A stretch of DNA of 64,000 bases from Luzula sylvatica (lineage: Eukaryota; Streptophyta; Magnoliopsida; Poales; Juncaceae). The notes under the pieces were generated by a model. The model searched no databases. It saw nothing but the letters and a program-made list of their open reading frames with translations, and was not told the origin of the DNA. The DNA lies in contig OX326961.1 in assembly GCA_946800325.1 (NCBI GenBank), forward strand, positions 39,236,543-39,300,542. The letters run 5' to 3'. The translations under genes and the position numbers were made by a program. Positions 43,664 to 56,876 of the stretch are shown one piece after another (positions within the stretch are counted from its first letter, which is position 1; each line of letters starts with the position of its first letter).

Positions 43664-43945
43664 AGCCCGAATTTCACATATACCCCTGTGAAATGTAAAA
43701 TTCATGAATGTACTACAACATATGAGAAATATCACTAGTACCCCCTCACTCCTAATTTTTCAAAACGACATCCAAACTTCCCTTCTTTCTCCCATACATA
43801 TATAGAAAGAATGTGCATTAAGGGTAGCTATGAATCTTCTAAAGCAAATAAGAAAAAAATGAGGGGTATGCATAATATTTCTTATATATTTTAGGGGTAG
43901 CAATGATATTTTTCTATTTTGTAGGGGTACACATGAAATTGGGCC
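43664..43945. mobile_element. Foldback MITE in neprosin intron 2
   Basis: GCCCGAATTTCACATATACC at the left and GGCCCAATTTCATGTGTACC (reverse complement of the right end) form inverted ends of about 23 bp with four mismatches. The inside is short, AT-rich and non-coding. No clear target duplication. Confidence 0.65.
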
Positions 43946-44726
43946 AACGAATTATATTGACACTTAGACTTGTAAAAGAGGAGTTTTTTTGAGAAACAAA
44001 ATTGATTTACATGACGGATTATTTCATACTCTTCGTTGCCAAAGAGATGAATGTTGTGATTTGCATAATGGTTTTGAGCCAATTTCCGTCCCTGTTAAAA
44101 AAGAAAATTTTCATTTAAAATGTATTAATTTATTGAAAGGTTCAAACTAGAAATATATGAATAAAAGAATTCATAATGGAGTACTTGTATTCCTCTAACT
44201 ATTCGAGCGTACGAAGAGATCAAAAAGAAGAAGAAAAACGAGAACGAGACCGCCTTGTGAGCCATGGAAGAAGGAAAAATTAGAACCCTCACAAATGCAT
44301 TATTGAGTATATATAATTAAGAAGAAAGGATTGTGTATTTGGAAACATAATAGCATTACAAATTACAATCATCTCAATATACGGTTTCCAAAATTATGAT
44401 GATTACTATAATATCAAATATATGAAAAATCATATACTCGCCATGTTAGTTTCCATATCATCAAGTTCATGCATTTTAGTTAATTATTATATTATATTTG
44501 CAGATATGATCATTTTATCGAGGTTTATAAAAAATTCTGTTTTTCCAAGCCCAGTTGGCCCATAATATAAAAATACAAATTCTCAATATTTACATTATTT
44601 TGTTGTTGATTTTTATTTATAAAATAAACTATTATATAATATATCTAATTTGGTTGGCAGTTTTTTTTCAATAATATTATGTCAATATCGGATAATTCAT
44701 GCATGTGGTCCATGAATGATAATGGA

Positions 44727-44966
44727 AATGTTAGACATACCCCAACCTCTTCTTCAAGAGTTTTGATGACACGAATATGATTTTAACATTTTAAAAATTA
44801 ATATATTAATTCATCGTTTGACATCTTAATTTGATGTTCATAAATTAAGATAATTAAACTATAAATTAAGATATTAAATTATGTATTTATGTGTTAATTT
44901 TTAAGGTGTTAAATTATATCCACGTCGTCACGATTCTTGGGCGAGAATACTAGAGAGTGTCAATCA
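44727..44966. mobile_element. MITE, 'TTAAATCAT' family copy 2
   Basis: AATGTTAGACATACCCCAACC at the left, GGCGAGAATACTAGAGAGTG at the right, and internal TTTAACATTTTAAAAATTA with its inverse match the copy at 37066-37280. Confidence 0.6.
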
Positions 44967-46209
44967 CGACTCAATGATAATATATTGATGTGGAGATGTG
45001 ACTTCTTAACCTCACAAAAATAGAGTATTAATTTTGTTTAGCCTTTAGGTAAGGGGTCTCTATATAAAGTTGTGCATCACGTAGTATTTTAATGGTGTTC
45101 GAACTTGTTAAACATTGCAAATCAAATATTATGGATGTCGAAACAAGGAATAAAAGCCAAAGTAAAGTTGCTTTTAGCACAATAATCGTATTGCCAATAA
45201 AAACAATATTGGTTGTCACACCAAATCATTCTTCAATTTGCATTATTAACGACAATAACATGAAAAAGGTTAATTATTTAAAAACTTCGAAATTTGTTAC
45301 ATGCTTAGAAATGAATTATAAAAAAATCATCAATTTCCTCGAAACCATTTTTCAGCCATGTAGTTTGCACGTCATTTTCACCAAGTTTAGTTACAAGATT
45401 AATTAATTAATAAAAATCAATTTGATTACTCATTATCAATAATGATAAAATAAAAATATGACCAATTTTATGTCTAAACCCTACAAAATTTCCCATACGT
45501 AGAGAAAAGACATTCATCGCCCGTTAGGTAGTGCTTAAATAATACCCATTAATTTATATCATTATATATGTACATTATGTATTTATATGTATTTATTATA
45601 TCTTGTTACATATGCGTTATATTATTTATTTTACTCGTCTCTCATACCTCTATGCACTCCCTGTCTTTTGTCCTTGAAGATAGAAATTAAATGTCGATTA
45701 GATGTAACTCAAGTAAGTACTCGCGGTTACTAGAATCCTCTGCTACGAAATGCTTACTCGTGATAAGGACTCGAGTCGGGTCTATATAGAATTAAGGCGA
45801 GATCTTTTATAGAATATACATACATTCCAGGAGTTCGTTATTAGCTTTTAATTTTGACGATGATGTATTATTATTTACATGTAATACACATTTATACGTT
45901 TATTGTACATTTTTTAATTTATGCTATATTTTTTATGAGGCTCGCGGCGTGAAAAACAATTAAGGTCGGCATCGAATACCAACTTAATGATGTTTCTAAA
46001 CATACATACATTCGTAATTCGAATAAAAAAAACATTGGTAATTTCATGTGCATCTCTTTTCTATAATTATTCCAAAAATGTTCTCAAATCACCGCGCTTC
46101 TCGTTATCTCGTGCTTATATAAAAATAAAGGACAACTAAGTGTAATTAGAGGAGAGGAAGGATATTAATAATGCGTTTTATATTTTTAATGGTTTTCGTG
46201 ATATTTCAA

Positions 46210-46668
46210 ATTGGGTGATGCTATTGCAAAAGCTAACATTGCTAAATTAAGAGCGATTTCAATTTTTTTAATCAAATGACCACTATACCCCTATTTATGA
46301 TAATTGATATTTATTATACTTATATACTATTATTTATATTTTTCATGAATAATGCAAAAATATTTTTCCTAATATTATGAAAAAATCAAATCAAATCAAT
46401 ATATATTAATTTTCATATTTAAATATATATGACGTGTTACGATTTAATTATTTTTTTATGATGAAAAAAATTAAGAATAAAAAAAAAATTTATATATGAA
46501 AGATTTTATTTGCATGATTTTCTAGAAAGTGATAAACTAATAGATAAATGTAAGAAATATCAATCATCAAATTCATCATTAACAGAGGTATAACGGTCGG
46601 TCATTTGATAAAACAAAATTGAAATCGCTCTTAATTTAGTCATGTTGACTCTTGCTATAACGTCACTC
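46210..46668. mobile_element. Foldback MITE with probable 9-bp duplication
   Basis: GGGTGATGCTATTGC ... TTAAGAGCGATTTCAATTTT at the left recurs inverted at the right (AAAATTGAAATCGCTCTTAA ... GCTATAACGTCACTC). The flanks ATATTTCAA (46201-46209) and ATATTTGAA (46669-46677) match at eight of nine bases, consistent with a Mutator-like origin. No ORF. Confidence 0.65.
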
Positions 46669-47124
46669 ATATTTGAAGGTTTTTAGACCAAAAAAATGAC
46701 ATGTAGCGGTTCTTCCGAATATTATGCAGATATAAACGGCAGTCCAAATCTATTTAACCGGCGCAATAAATTTTGCTTGTAGTTAACGGTCGAGAACAAT
46801 ATTATTTATTGTCAAAATAAATGCTATTCGGAAAAAAGGTCGTAGTAGGTTTTGAAAGGGCACTCTCAGTACATCTGTACATGTGAAATGTCACCTATTA
46901 ACCATATAAAATATAAATTATTAATCAATTTTCATATTCAACTAATAAACTATATCTCCTCACCGACACTAACAGATCAATAATACCCAATCTAATAAAA
47001 TCATGTTACCTCCAATTTAAAACACACTAGGTCACAGTCTACGAGTGAGTGAGTGAGTGAGTGAGACCCCACTACACACTATCTTAATCTCCTTACTTTA
47101 AGCCTCACATGCACCAAATAAAAC

Positions 47125-47128
<4 letters not shown>

Positions 47129-47159
<31 letters not shown>
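47129..47159. repeat. (CT)n microsatellite
   Basis: About 15 CT units, downstream of the AGP gene, in no gene. Confidence 0.9.
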
Positions 47160-47162
<3 letters not shown>

Positions 47163-47753
47163 CCAACTATTATACAAAGTGCATGCATGCTCTGCTACCT
47201 CTTAGCTGGCCATTTCCACAACATTCCAAATTATTCCCATAAATAAATAAATAATACACCCACCAAACACCTCATCAATCGAATCCCTTTCTCCCTTTTT
47301 CACTCTCAATCCTCCACATCCCCCCCTCTGTCCCCCTCCCTCACTAAGCACGTGAATATCACGTGATTTAACCCCTGCTGTCTTACAGTGACGTCACTCC
47401 TTACTTCATAAAATAATTCATTCACGTAATTAATTCACTGAATTTACTAGATCTAACATTATCAAAATATAAATTGAACACAAAGAAAATAACAAAAGAA
47501 TGCACTAATAAAAGGGAGAAAATAAGATAATACACACAGGAAATAAACACTGCTAAAAGTAACTCTCTCTCTCAACGAACAAAAGAAAAGATCAGAATAA
47601 AATCAGAGGATGATAGATAATAATGTGCATGAACAAAAGAAACGGAGAGAAATAAATAAATCGCCAATAATAATAGTAATAACAATAATTAATCACCACC
47701 GAAAAATAAATCCACCACCACCAGATAGATCTACATCAGTAGATCCGAGAGAT

Positions 47754-48188
47754 CTAGAAGGCGTACACGGCCACGGCGACGACGGCGGCGATCAAAGCGA
47801 CTGGGCGGAGTGAGGCGGAGCCAGATGATCCGGGAGTGCCGGAAGGAGGCGAGACTGGGGAAAGGCCAGTGGGAGGAGCAGGTGGTGAAGCGGTCGGGGA
47901 TGCTCCTGGTGCCACGGTGGGGGGTGGAGTAGGAGCGACTGTTGGCGTCACGGAAGGAGCAGGGGTAGCTGCGGGTGGAGGAGTCAATGGAGCGGGAGTT
48001 GGTGGGGCTAGAACTGGAACGGGGGCCGCTGCTGGTGGTGGAGTAGCAGGAGGAGGCGAGACTGGAGGTGGAGTTGCTGGAGGTGGAGGTGTGGTCGGTG
48101 CTCCGGCGGGTGCGGCGCCTGGAGACTGAGCGGCGGCGGAGATGAAGAGAACAGCCAAAGCCGCAGCGAGGAAGTGGAGACGAGCCAT
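47754..48188 (-). CDS. Classical arabinogalactan protein (AGP)
   Basis: An intronless 144-residue ORF. Residues 1-20 are a signal peptide (MARLHFLAAALAVLFISAAA), cut before a QSPGAAPAG start typical of AGPs. The mature part (21-118) is rich in Pro, Ala, Ser and Thr, with AP, SP, TP and VAPTPPP repeats, the context for hydroxyproline arabinogalactan addition; blocks of TPPPP could also carry extensin-type arabinosides. The last about 24 residues (SASLRPVALIAAVVAVAVYAF) form a GPI-anchor signal. Classical AGPs are plasma-membrane or wall proteoglycans. The leader holds a (GA)n tract (48232-48252). The opposite-strand Gly-rich ORF (47836-48129) is a shadow. Confidence 0.95.
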   Translation of the reverse strand: MARLHFLAAALAVLFISAAAQSPGAAPAGAPTTPPPPATPPPVSPPPATPPPAAAPVPVLAPPTPAPLTPPPAATPAPSVTPTVAPTPPPTVAPGASPTASPPAPPTGLSPVSPPSGTPGSSGSASLRPVALIAAVVAVAVYAF

Positions 48189-48306
48189 GAAGTCCGGTAG
48201 ATTAGCTCTGGTGGAGAGAGGTAATCGAGAGAGACAGAGAGAGAGAGAGAGATCTAGGGTTAGGGTTTGTAAAGAGAGTGTGGGAGAGAGAGAGAGTGGA
48301 GAGGGG

Positions 48307-48314
48307 TATATAAA
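48307..48314 (-). promoter_or_regulatory. TATA box of the AGP gene
   Basis: Minus strand TTTATATA lies about 120 bases upstream of the ATG, with a GA/CT-rich leader between. Confidence 0.65.
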
Positions 48315-49220
48315 GGGGTCTTCGATTAGAACAAAAGGTGACCAAATATAATACTGCTAATTATTCTGAATAGCCCTTATAACTTTCAAAACTAATAAAG
48401 TATATACAAATATGTAGGCGGAATTTTCGTAAAGAGTTTTTATAAAACTTGGAGGTTATATTTGATAATTAACCACAAATATGCTCACCGAATCTTAAAA
48501 ATTTACATGCGGTCGGTGTACGGAGGGTCAGAAAGGCAGAGACAGACATAAAGTACAATTAAACATGAACTGTGGATGTAGATAGACCCGTACTTTGATG
48601 GACCAGGCGTAGCCAGTTATTTCTTGAAGCATAACTCGAAATTAGGTGCCCTTTTCCTATTTTTTTTGAATTTGAATTTAAAAAGAACACAATTATTGAA
48701 ATGATGAGAAATATTTGGAATCACAAATTTGAGATTTTTTTAACGTTGAAATTTGCTGGACGGTGGTTCATGCTGGTCTGAAGAGCTGGCTATGGTTGTA
48801 CCAGTCATTGTATTTTTTTAAGTTTTTATTTTTTTAATTGTGTACGTAATAAATTTGGCTTTGAACCAAATTTTGAATATAATGGTAGGCCTTGTGAATA
48901 TATGGTGCATTTGTACCAAAAATTGTAGTTGGTTTTGAACCAAATTTTTGTCATGGTAGTACTATCAGGATAAATTTGAATATAGACATGTTTTATTTTG
49001 TGTATTTGGATGGATTGTATTTGAATAAGTATGATTTTAAATACATACATTGTTTGATTTGGTATATTTAGATGAAATCATGAATTTGGAGCCTAAGAAA
49101 TTTTTGGGTATTCCAATATACACAAACTCTTTAATTAACAAAAAAATAAAAATGTATATATTTTTGATAATTTTATTTAAATTCATTATAATTAATATAA
49201 AATAAGATCAATATCTTTAT
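48315..49220. other. AGP upstream intergenic region, no gene seen
   Basis: AT-rich. It holds a small local duplication (ATAAATTTGG...TTTTGAACCAAATTTT near 48849 and 48931; units about 80 bp apart). Only chance ORFs. Confidence 0.5.
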
Positions 49221-50511
49221 GGGAAATTTTCAAAAAAATCCCTATCTTTTTTGGATATTCTAAAAAAACCCCTATCTTTTTGGAAACTCCAAAAAAAACC
49301 CCTCTACCAAACTTTTATTTTCAAATACCCCCCTATGGGGTTAAAATTAACTATGGATGGTGTTAAATATTTTTTTATGACCAAAATACCCTTCATTTTA
49401 CATATTTAGTAATTAAAATAATGTTTTTGTTATGGGAAATTTTGAACAGTAGACACGAAAAGTTTCGTAATACCCAAAATAGACAACATAGTTTGATAAT
49501 TTGCAAAATAACACTCTCGACTTTTCAAAGGTCGAGAGGTTTAAAAATGCTCGATATTTGAAACGTCGAGCATCTTTCTGACTTTTGAAAAGTCGAGAGA
49601 TTGATTTTAATTCAAATGTCGAGAGATTTATTAAATCGACGTTTCAAATGTCGAGCATTTTTAAACCTCTCGACCTTTGAAAAGTCGAGAGTGTTATTTT
49701 GCAAATAACTATGTTGTCTATTTTGGGTATTACGAAACTTTTCGTGTCTACTGTTCAAAATTTCCCTTTTGTTATTTGTATTAATTTTAAAAAAGTCCTA
49801 ATTTTTTTTTTGCTTAAAATAATTTTAAAATAATGTTTTTCATTAATTTTATTAGTTTTAAAAAAATTCATAAATAATTTTTAACATATAATGATTTCAC
49901 AAAAATAAAATTATTAAATGTTGTGTTTGTATAATTTTAATATTTCATTTATTATTCATGAAAAACTAACATCAGATAATAATAAAATAAACACCTTGAA
50001 AATATACTGAAAGAAAAATATTTCTTTCAACATCTATTTTAATTTTATTTTCGTTCTTCTTTTATGTATGCTTTTAATAGATTCATGATATTTTAATTTT
50101 TAAATATTTGCAAGGTGTTCTTTTAATATTGTTGCTCATCTTATTATTATTTTATGTTATTTTTTCAATAAAAAATTATGAAAGTCAAATATATGTAATT
50201 TATGAAATATTAAAATTATATAAATATAACATATGACAATTATTTTTTTAAAATTATTATAAGCAAACAAAAATTAGGACTTTTTTAAAATTAATACAAA
50301 TAACAAAAATATTATTTTAATTACTAAATATGTAAAATGAAGGGTATTTTGGTCATAAAAAAAATATTTAACATCATCCATAATTAATTTTAACCCCATA
50401 GGGGGTATTTGAAAATAAAAGTTTGGTAGAGGGGATTTTTTGGAGTTTCCAAAAAGATAGGGGGTTTTTTAGAATATCCAAAAAAGATAGGGGTTTTTTT
50501 GAAAATTTCCC
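49221..50511. mobile_element. MULE-type foldback element, 1291 bp
   Basis: About 215 bp at the left end (GGGAAATTTTCAAAAAAATC ... ACCAAAATACCC) recurs inverted at the right end (about 50295-50511). The duplication TATCTTTAT flanks both sides (49212-49220 and 50512-50520), a perfect 9-bp repeat as made by Mutator-like transposases. The interior is AT-rich with a second, smaller inverted pair and carries a nested element at 49434-49766. No transposase ORF, so non-autonomous. Confidence 0.9.
49434..49766. mobile_element. Second MULE-type foldback element nested in the first, 333 bp
   Basis: Nearly the whole unit is one hairpin: the left arm GGGAAATTTTGAACAGTAG ... CTCTCGACTTTTCAAAGG recurs inverted at the right (arms about 140 bp). 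The perfect 9-bp duplication TTTTGTTAT flanks it (49425-49433 and 49767-49775). It shares the terminal GGGAAATTTT with its host element, so both may use the same transposase. Confidence 0.9.
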
Positions 50512-50520
50512 TATCTTTAT

Positions 50521-53500
50521 TAATACAAAATTAATATTTTTTGAGAATTCTTATATACTAGGAGAATACTCGCGCTACACGACGAGTATATTTATTATGT
50601 TTTTCATTGTAATACAAATTAAATATTTGTATGATAATATTGATAATATCATCTTATAATATAATTATATGAACTCATTCATCTATGAGTATTCATATGT
50701 TTTATAATTACTTTACATTATGGTAACAAAAATCTAATTTTTTAATAAAATAATAACATATACATTAGTATCATTATATAATAATATATGAGATATAATA
50801 CAATTATACGAAAAAACATAACAACAAATATTATATCATTGTTCACAATAATAATATCAAATATAAAAATAATGAATCATACGACATATGTTACTACATA
50901 TCATTAATTATATAGTACTAATATTTTTTTATTGATTCAAGCTCCAATGAAAATTATAAATAATATCAAAGTTAATAGTGGAAGTAATTTAATAAATAAT
51001 AATCAAAATTTAATTTAGAATAAACATAAATACAAATTATTTTATATCATATGAATTTTTTTAAATTTACATTTTTAAAATAACAATACTATTCGATAGG
51101 TGTTTATAAGTTTAAAAAATTATTTAGATGGATAAACTATTTTTTAATTCTATTAATTTAAAAAAAAAATAATATTAATTTATTTGGTTAAAAATGCAAA
51201 TATAATCTACTTAGTGTTATATGAGATTCCTATAGTTATAATTTTTTTGAAAATAAATAATAATACTTAAAATTCTATTATGTAAATAAAATACTTAAAA
51301 TTCTTTATGTAAATATAAAAAATTTTGCATTTGTATTTTTTTACATAATATTTTTACAAATTCAAATTATGAAAAACGGTATGTATGAACTATGCTAATA
51401 TGGATGTCAAAAAAATGAGAAAAAAATGAAAATATTCGATGAATGTTTTAAATTAAATTTCTAAAAATAATTCTAGAATATGTTGTATGTTTATAATATT
51501 ACACATTATTAGTATTTCATATATAAACTTTTCATCTACTATTAGATTCACATTTGATCATGTAATCTTACATGAAATTCTAAACAATTGAATAAACATA
51601 TTATAATGCGACTTACCAATAATAATAGTCTATGTCATTAATGTATGATGATGTGGTTTTCTAAGGTTGCTTGAAACATGATGTAAAATAATGATACTTA
51701 AATGTCTACACAAAATATCATCTTCAAAAAATCTAACAAAAAATGAATGATTGAGATCAAAATATATCACTACATCTAACGGTACAAAATTAATACTTAC
51801 AAATGACTACAAATAATCATACAAAATATATGTTTTAAATGATCATATATAATATTAATATGTAGGATGAATTCATGTCACACAATCTAATGACTAATAA
51901 TCATGAATAAACATGATGATGTGGATTCATGAGATGACTCAAAAATATGTGCAAAATAAGGGAGTTGGTAAATTACCGTATATTTCACTAATAAGAATTA
52001 ATTTAAGTATTTTAGAAATAACAATTGAAATAATTAATACAAAAAATATATACCATGAATCATCAAATACATGTATTTGAGAATTCATATATAATGAAAT
52101 ACGTCAAAATCCACCAAATCTATGTCCTGTGTTATATTTCAATAATTCATGATTTTTATTGTATTGTAGAATATTTTGTTTACTATGGGTAAAATCATAA
52201 TTATAATAAAAAAGAAATATTAAGCGATCACACAATATAATTAAGTGAAATTTTTTTTTTATAAATTGTGAATGAAGAGAAATGATTGGTTAGGTATATA
52301 GCCAATCAAAGAGCCAGTACTGAATCACTGATATGTTTATAATTCTCGTATATTCCATTAATTTATTCATTGTACCAATTAATTGAAGTAACATGTCCAT
52401 GGTGGTTCAACAATAAATATCATTATCCAAGATACAATTCAAAGCATACAATTAGGTTTGAATTCAGAAAACCAGAGTGAAATTGGTCACGGAAGCTACT
52501 AATTTCGTTGATCAATTTTTTCAATTAAAAAATTATCCACATAAAATGATTACAATTTTTCGTGAAATTGGCATGGTTGGTACATAATCTGGTACCAATT
52601 GCCAAACTGGTAAGGAAACTTCCAGTTCTGTACATGCTTTGATAATAAGTTTGGAAAATGGTAAGATAAGATACCACATAGCTAAGTTACTTGAGATTTT
52701 AAACTAGTCGCATTTGCGAGAAAAACCCTGCGTAACGACTAAATTGCGAAGTATTTATGAGTTCCTTTAACAGTTACGATTTCGGTAATATAGGGGGGAA
52801 ATTTCGCAAAAGAATATAAAACAAAGGACGAAAAAGGTACTGTTTTTGAGTTTAAACAAAGCAAACAAAATTGGGTGGTGTTTGATCTACAAAATCAAAT
52901 TTCAATTTGAAAAGAAAACAAAGGGACATAAATTTAGTAAAATTAGACTATGTATACATGGAAATGGAATGGAAATTAAGAAAAAAGGTAATTAAAGACT
53001 TGTGATATATTACTGTTTTGATCAAATATACTGAGAAAAACATGATAATGATATTCTAATGTCTACTTAAATTCGGGAATATTCCACATCTAGATCTAGA
53101 TCATGTCTAGCAAATCAAACTATATTTTCTTTTGAACTTCTTTTTATATTAAACAATTTCCATTCTTCAAAAAGGCAAAAAAAAAAAAACTCGAAATTAA
53201 CTCGAGCTGCAATCCGAGTTATATATCGACCCGTTACGCAAACCTCTAGTGAAAGCAAATATTGTAACCTCACATTGTCACCGACCAAACCATATCATAT
53301 CATGTCATCATTTTGTTAAAAGATGGTTCTCATTTCCAAATCCCCAAAACTTTTACAAATCTGAACATGTCCCCGAAAAAATGGCTCGTTATACACTCGA
53401 CCACACAGAAATCGTCACGGATATTCGTTCGATCTTATATTAGCACCGACCACCAATCATTTCATTAATTGGAGACAAGATTAAGACCCATTATCATTGT

Positions 53501-54615
53501 TTATTTTTAACTACCACATTAGAATGATTAAAGGTACAAAACCACCAGTACAATAGTACTATGGTAAAATTAATGAATATATCACCTCCATTTTTATGTT
53601 TCAGGATTCATCTTATAATCATAGGTTGATAAATTGCTAAAAACTTGTAATTAATTAATTCCAAATTCCAATTATCATGAACTTCATTGTAGACAAGTGA
53701 ACTATTTATGAAGTTTGATCAATTGCAAAAATGGCCCACCAAGTGGTAAACCAGGTTGGAAGATTCCAGAAGCACATCCTTGAAAAGATTAGTAAATAAA
53801 GAAACCAAAAGTATCCATTTTTGCCAGAAAGATTAGTGAAAGTGCCAGCCAGAGCTGTGTCACACTATTTAGAGGGCTCTACCCTTGTTGCTCACCTCTC
53901 ATGCTCCAACTGGATACATGCACATTCCATTTTATTATCACATAATAATAATAATAATAATATTAATATTAATACCCCCTTTCCTTATTATTAAATAGAG
54001 ATAATTAATATAATTCGTGTGGCTTTTCCAAACAATATCCGTCCCTAAGTCTGATTCAGATCGATCTGATCTGATTCGATTTGAATCAGATCGATGTGAA
54101 ATAATTCCAAATAATATCTTGTCAAGGTTCGTCACTGATTCAGATCGATGTGAAATAGTTGATATATTGTAGAGGATAAAGGGTTTGGGGGACAAAGGAC
54201 CATGCCAAAATAGGTAGTACGCAAAACTAAAGTCGAACTGGCCCCCATATTTTGATAGGTGCATGTGACATGTTCATCAATGACACACACATGACCCATG
54301 ATATATTCATATCAATATCAATATATCATATTAATTTACCAAATTATTATGTGCAACTAGTACATTCGTCTCCTATTCTAATTATAAGGCTCAAGTTAAA
54401 TCATAAAAGTAATAAATGGCCTTTTTTTTTCAATTCGTTTGAACTCTGTTCCGAAATTATGTTGTGTACAATTATAGCACTGATCATTCTCTGAAAATAG
54501 CCAATTGTCTTTAGGGCATTAAATGCAATTTTATTTCATCAAGATTATATTACTGTTTGCTTATTGGTATAGTACTGCATATATATCTATATATCCTATA
54601 TACATAGTTTATGGT
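50521..54615. other. AT-rich intergenic region, no gene seen
   Basis: Four kilobases of low-complexity AT-rich DNA with chance ORFs up to about 100 codons on both strands and no protein-like composition. At 53942-53975 is an (AAT)n tract. At 54047-54150 a GATTCAGATCGATGTGAAATA phrase occurs twice with inverted GATC-rich neighbours. Confidence 0.6.
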
Positions 54616-56779
54616 TTATTTAGCCTCTAGTAAAATTGAGGTATAAGGGGCAATATTGTAATTACCACCTTTAAATAATACCCCTTCTGGTAGAATGTCA
54701 TTCGGAGATTCCAAATTTGTATCCACCTGAATAAAAATATATATATTAAAAATAACAAATATTATGTAAAATAAAATTTGATGAGTTTAGATAACGTACC
54801 ACTCGGTACCAGTGTTTCAGATGAGGTGGCGAGGGAATTGCAATGTCCACGAAGTAATCGTGTGCGTTAAATGCTACGTATATATCTCCCCCATTTTTTA
54901 CATCATGCAGACTGAATTTTAAAAAAAAAAAATCGTACGAGTTAATTCGAAAACAAAGAAATTACCAATAATACCCCTTATAAATTTGGTTTCAAGACTT
55001 ACGTGAATGCTAGAAATTTGCTCTCAGGATTTCCCCAATTGTCCTCATGCCATGTCACATCACTCTGCATAAAATTAATACATGACATTTTGCAATTATA
55101 CCCTTGAAAACCTCAAAATAATCAAAGACACCCCCGACACCAAAAATATCAAAATATTTTCATGTGAATATTAAGTAATGAATAATAATAAATCATACTT
55201 TCGAGAGAAATTTTTCACGTCTCAGTATAGGATGTTTATGTCGAAACTTTATCATTTCAGAGAAATATCGAAAATGCCCCTCTCTCTTTTCTTCCAACTG
55301 TTAAACAAAAATTAAATAAATATTGTTTAAATAAAACATTTATGAAATGATAAAAATAAATTAGGGTTATACCTGAGACCATTGAAAATTATTTAAGGAA
55401 GTATCGTGACCATAACTATTATTATTTCCATATCGTGTATGACCATATTCATCACCCATTAATATCATTGGTGTCCCCTAGTTAATAATTAACTTATATT
55501 AATATAATATTAATTAATAAAAAATAAAATGATGTAATTATTTCAATAATTAATTGTACTTGAGAGATCATTAGAGCCATATGAAAGTTCTTCATTTGTC
55601 TTGATCGAAGACTTTTTATGTTAATATCATTGGTTTCCCCTAGTTAAATAGATTGAAAAAAATGGTTTAATTTTCAAATTAAATATATATTTATTTAACT
55701 AATTAATAATTACCTTCAAAACCACAATTCCAACTAAAATTATCATTGCATCCATCACGTCCACTCTCCCCATTCACATCATTATGCTATATTTATACAA
55801 ATTAAATAAAATACAAAAAAATTACACAATTTGTACAGTACCTTTGAATTGTATGAAACTAGATCGTATAAAGTAAACCCATCATGTGCAATTATGAAAT
55901 TCACACTATGATATGGTTTTCTCTTATTCACCTATAAAATAAATTACATATTTATTATGTGTAAAATATTTAGATATTAATTATTATATGAATTAGAACT
56001 TATTATTACTAACTTGATATAAATCCGCAGAGCCAGAAATACGAGTTGCAAAACTCCCCTTCATACCATTATCCCCCTATAATAATAATCACAAATTTCA
56101 GGGACTAAAACGCAAAAAGTAAATAATTCACATGATATTCATAAATTACCTTAATAAATCTTCTAATGTCATCGCGGTACTTACCATTCCATTCAGCCCA
56201 CCTGTAAAAAATATATCATATATAAATTATATGATAAAATAATAGGTAATTCATATTTAATATTTATTAATGAACCTATCCCAATTAGGGAAATATCCAA
56301 CTAGATAAAGTCCCCCACAATCCCATGGCTCTGCAATTATTTTACATCTCGATAAAATCTCGTCTTTAGCAATTGCCTGCAATTCCATTTATTTATTTAT
56401 TATTATTATTATTATTTTTTAATTTAATATTAATAAAATTAATGAATTGGTACCTTAATAAGAGGGGGAGCGTTAAGAGGAGTTCCATCGGTACCGCGAC
56501 AAAGCACACTAGCAAGATCGAAACGGAACCCATCTATGTGGTACTCGTTAACCCTATAAAATAATAAATAAATATATAATTCAATTAATTGTTGTAATTT
56601 AGGGTTTTTTTATAAAAAAAAGGGAAATTAAAGAAGTACCAATGTCTCAAGCTATCAAGAATGAGGTCCATTACTACTGGATGATTGCAATTCAATGTAT
56701 TTCCTTTATAAATTATGAAAAAAAAAATCATTATTTTAATAAAAGATATATTTTTATTGAATAATTATGGAAGAATATA

Positions 56780-56876
<97 letters not shown>

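Larger units (their letters stand above)
42426..44265 (-). pseudogene. Neprosin-family (DUF239) gene, frameshifted and N-terminally short
   Basis: Six exons can be traced: 44185-44265, 44011-44091, 43425-43579, 43127-43180, 42885-43034 and 42426-42791. Exon 1 encodes a signal peptide (HKAVSFSFFFFFLISS). Later exons carry neprosin landmarks: GYGTRANLSVW, QAGFIVHPDLYNN, RFFTFWT, KTGCYDSACEGF, MGSGHFASEGRAKAAYFKNI and a C-terminal FGGPNGCRN. Neprosins are secreted glutamic prolyl endopeptidases, first known from Nepenthes fluid. Exon 3 is 155 bases, not a multiple of three: its 5' part reads one frame and its 3' part (KRKWWIQQAGFI) another, with a stop between. The usual N-terminal activation domain (DUF4409) is essentially missing. 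It may be a pseudogene, a sequencing error, or spliced in a way I cannot see. Confidence 0.8.
44967..47753. other. Intergenic, no gene seen
   Basis: AT-rich sequence with short chance ORFs only. It contains a foldback MITE (46210-46668) and a (CT)n tract (47129-47159). Two CACGTG-type sites lie near 47349 and 47361, on the 3' side of the AGP gene. Confidence 0.6.

Noticed and set aside
47836..48129. 97-codon Gly-rich plus-strand ORF
   Set aside because: It is the exact antisense of the Pro-rich AGP gene, with composition forced by that gene.
53938..54264. 108-codon minus-strand ORF
   Set aside because: Its composition follows GATC-rich and AAT repeats, and no intron or promoter context supports a gene.
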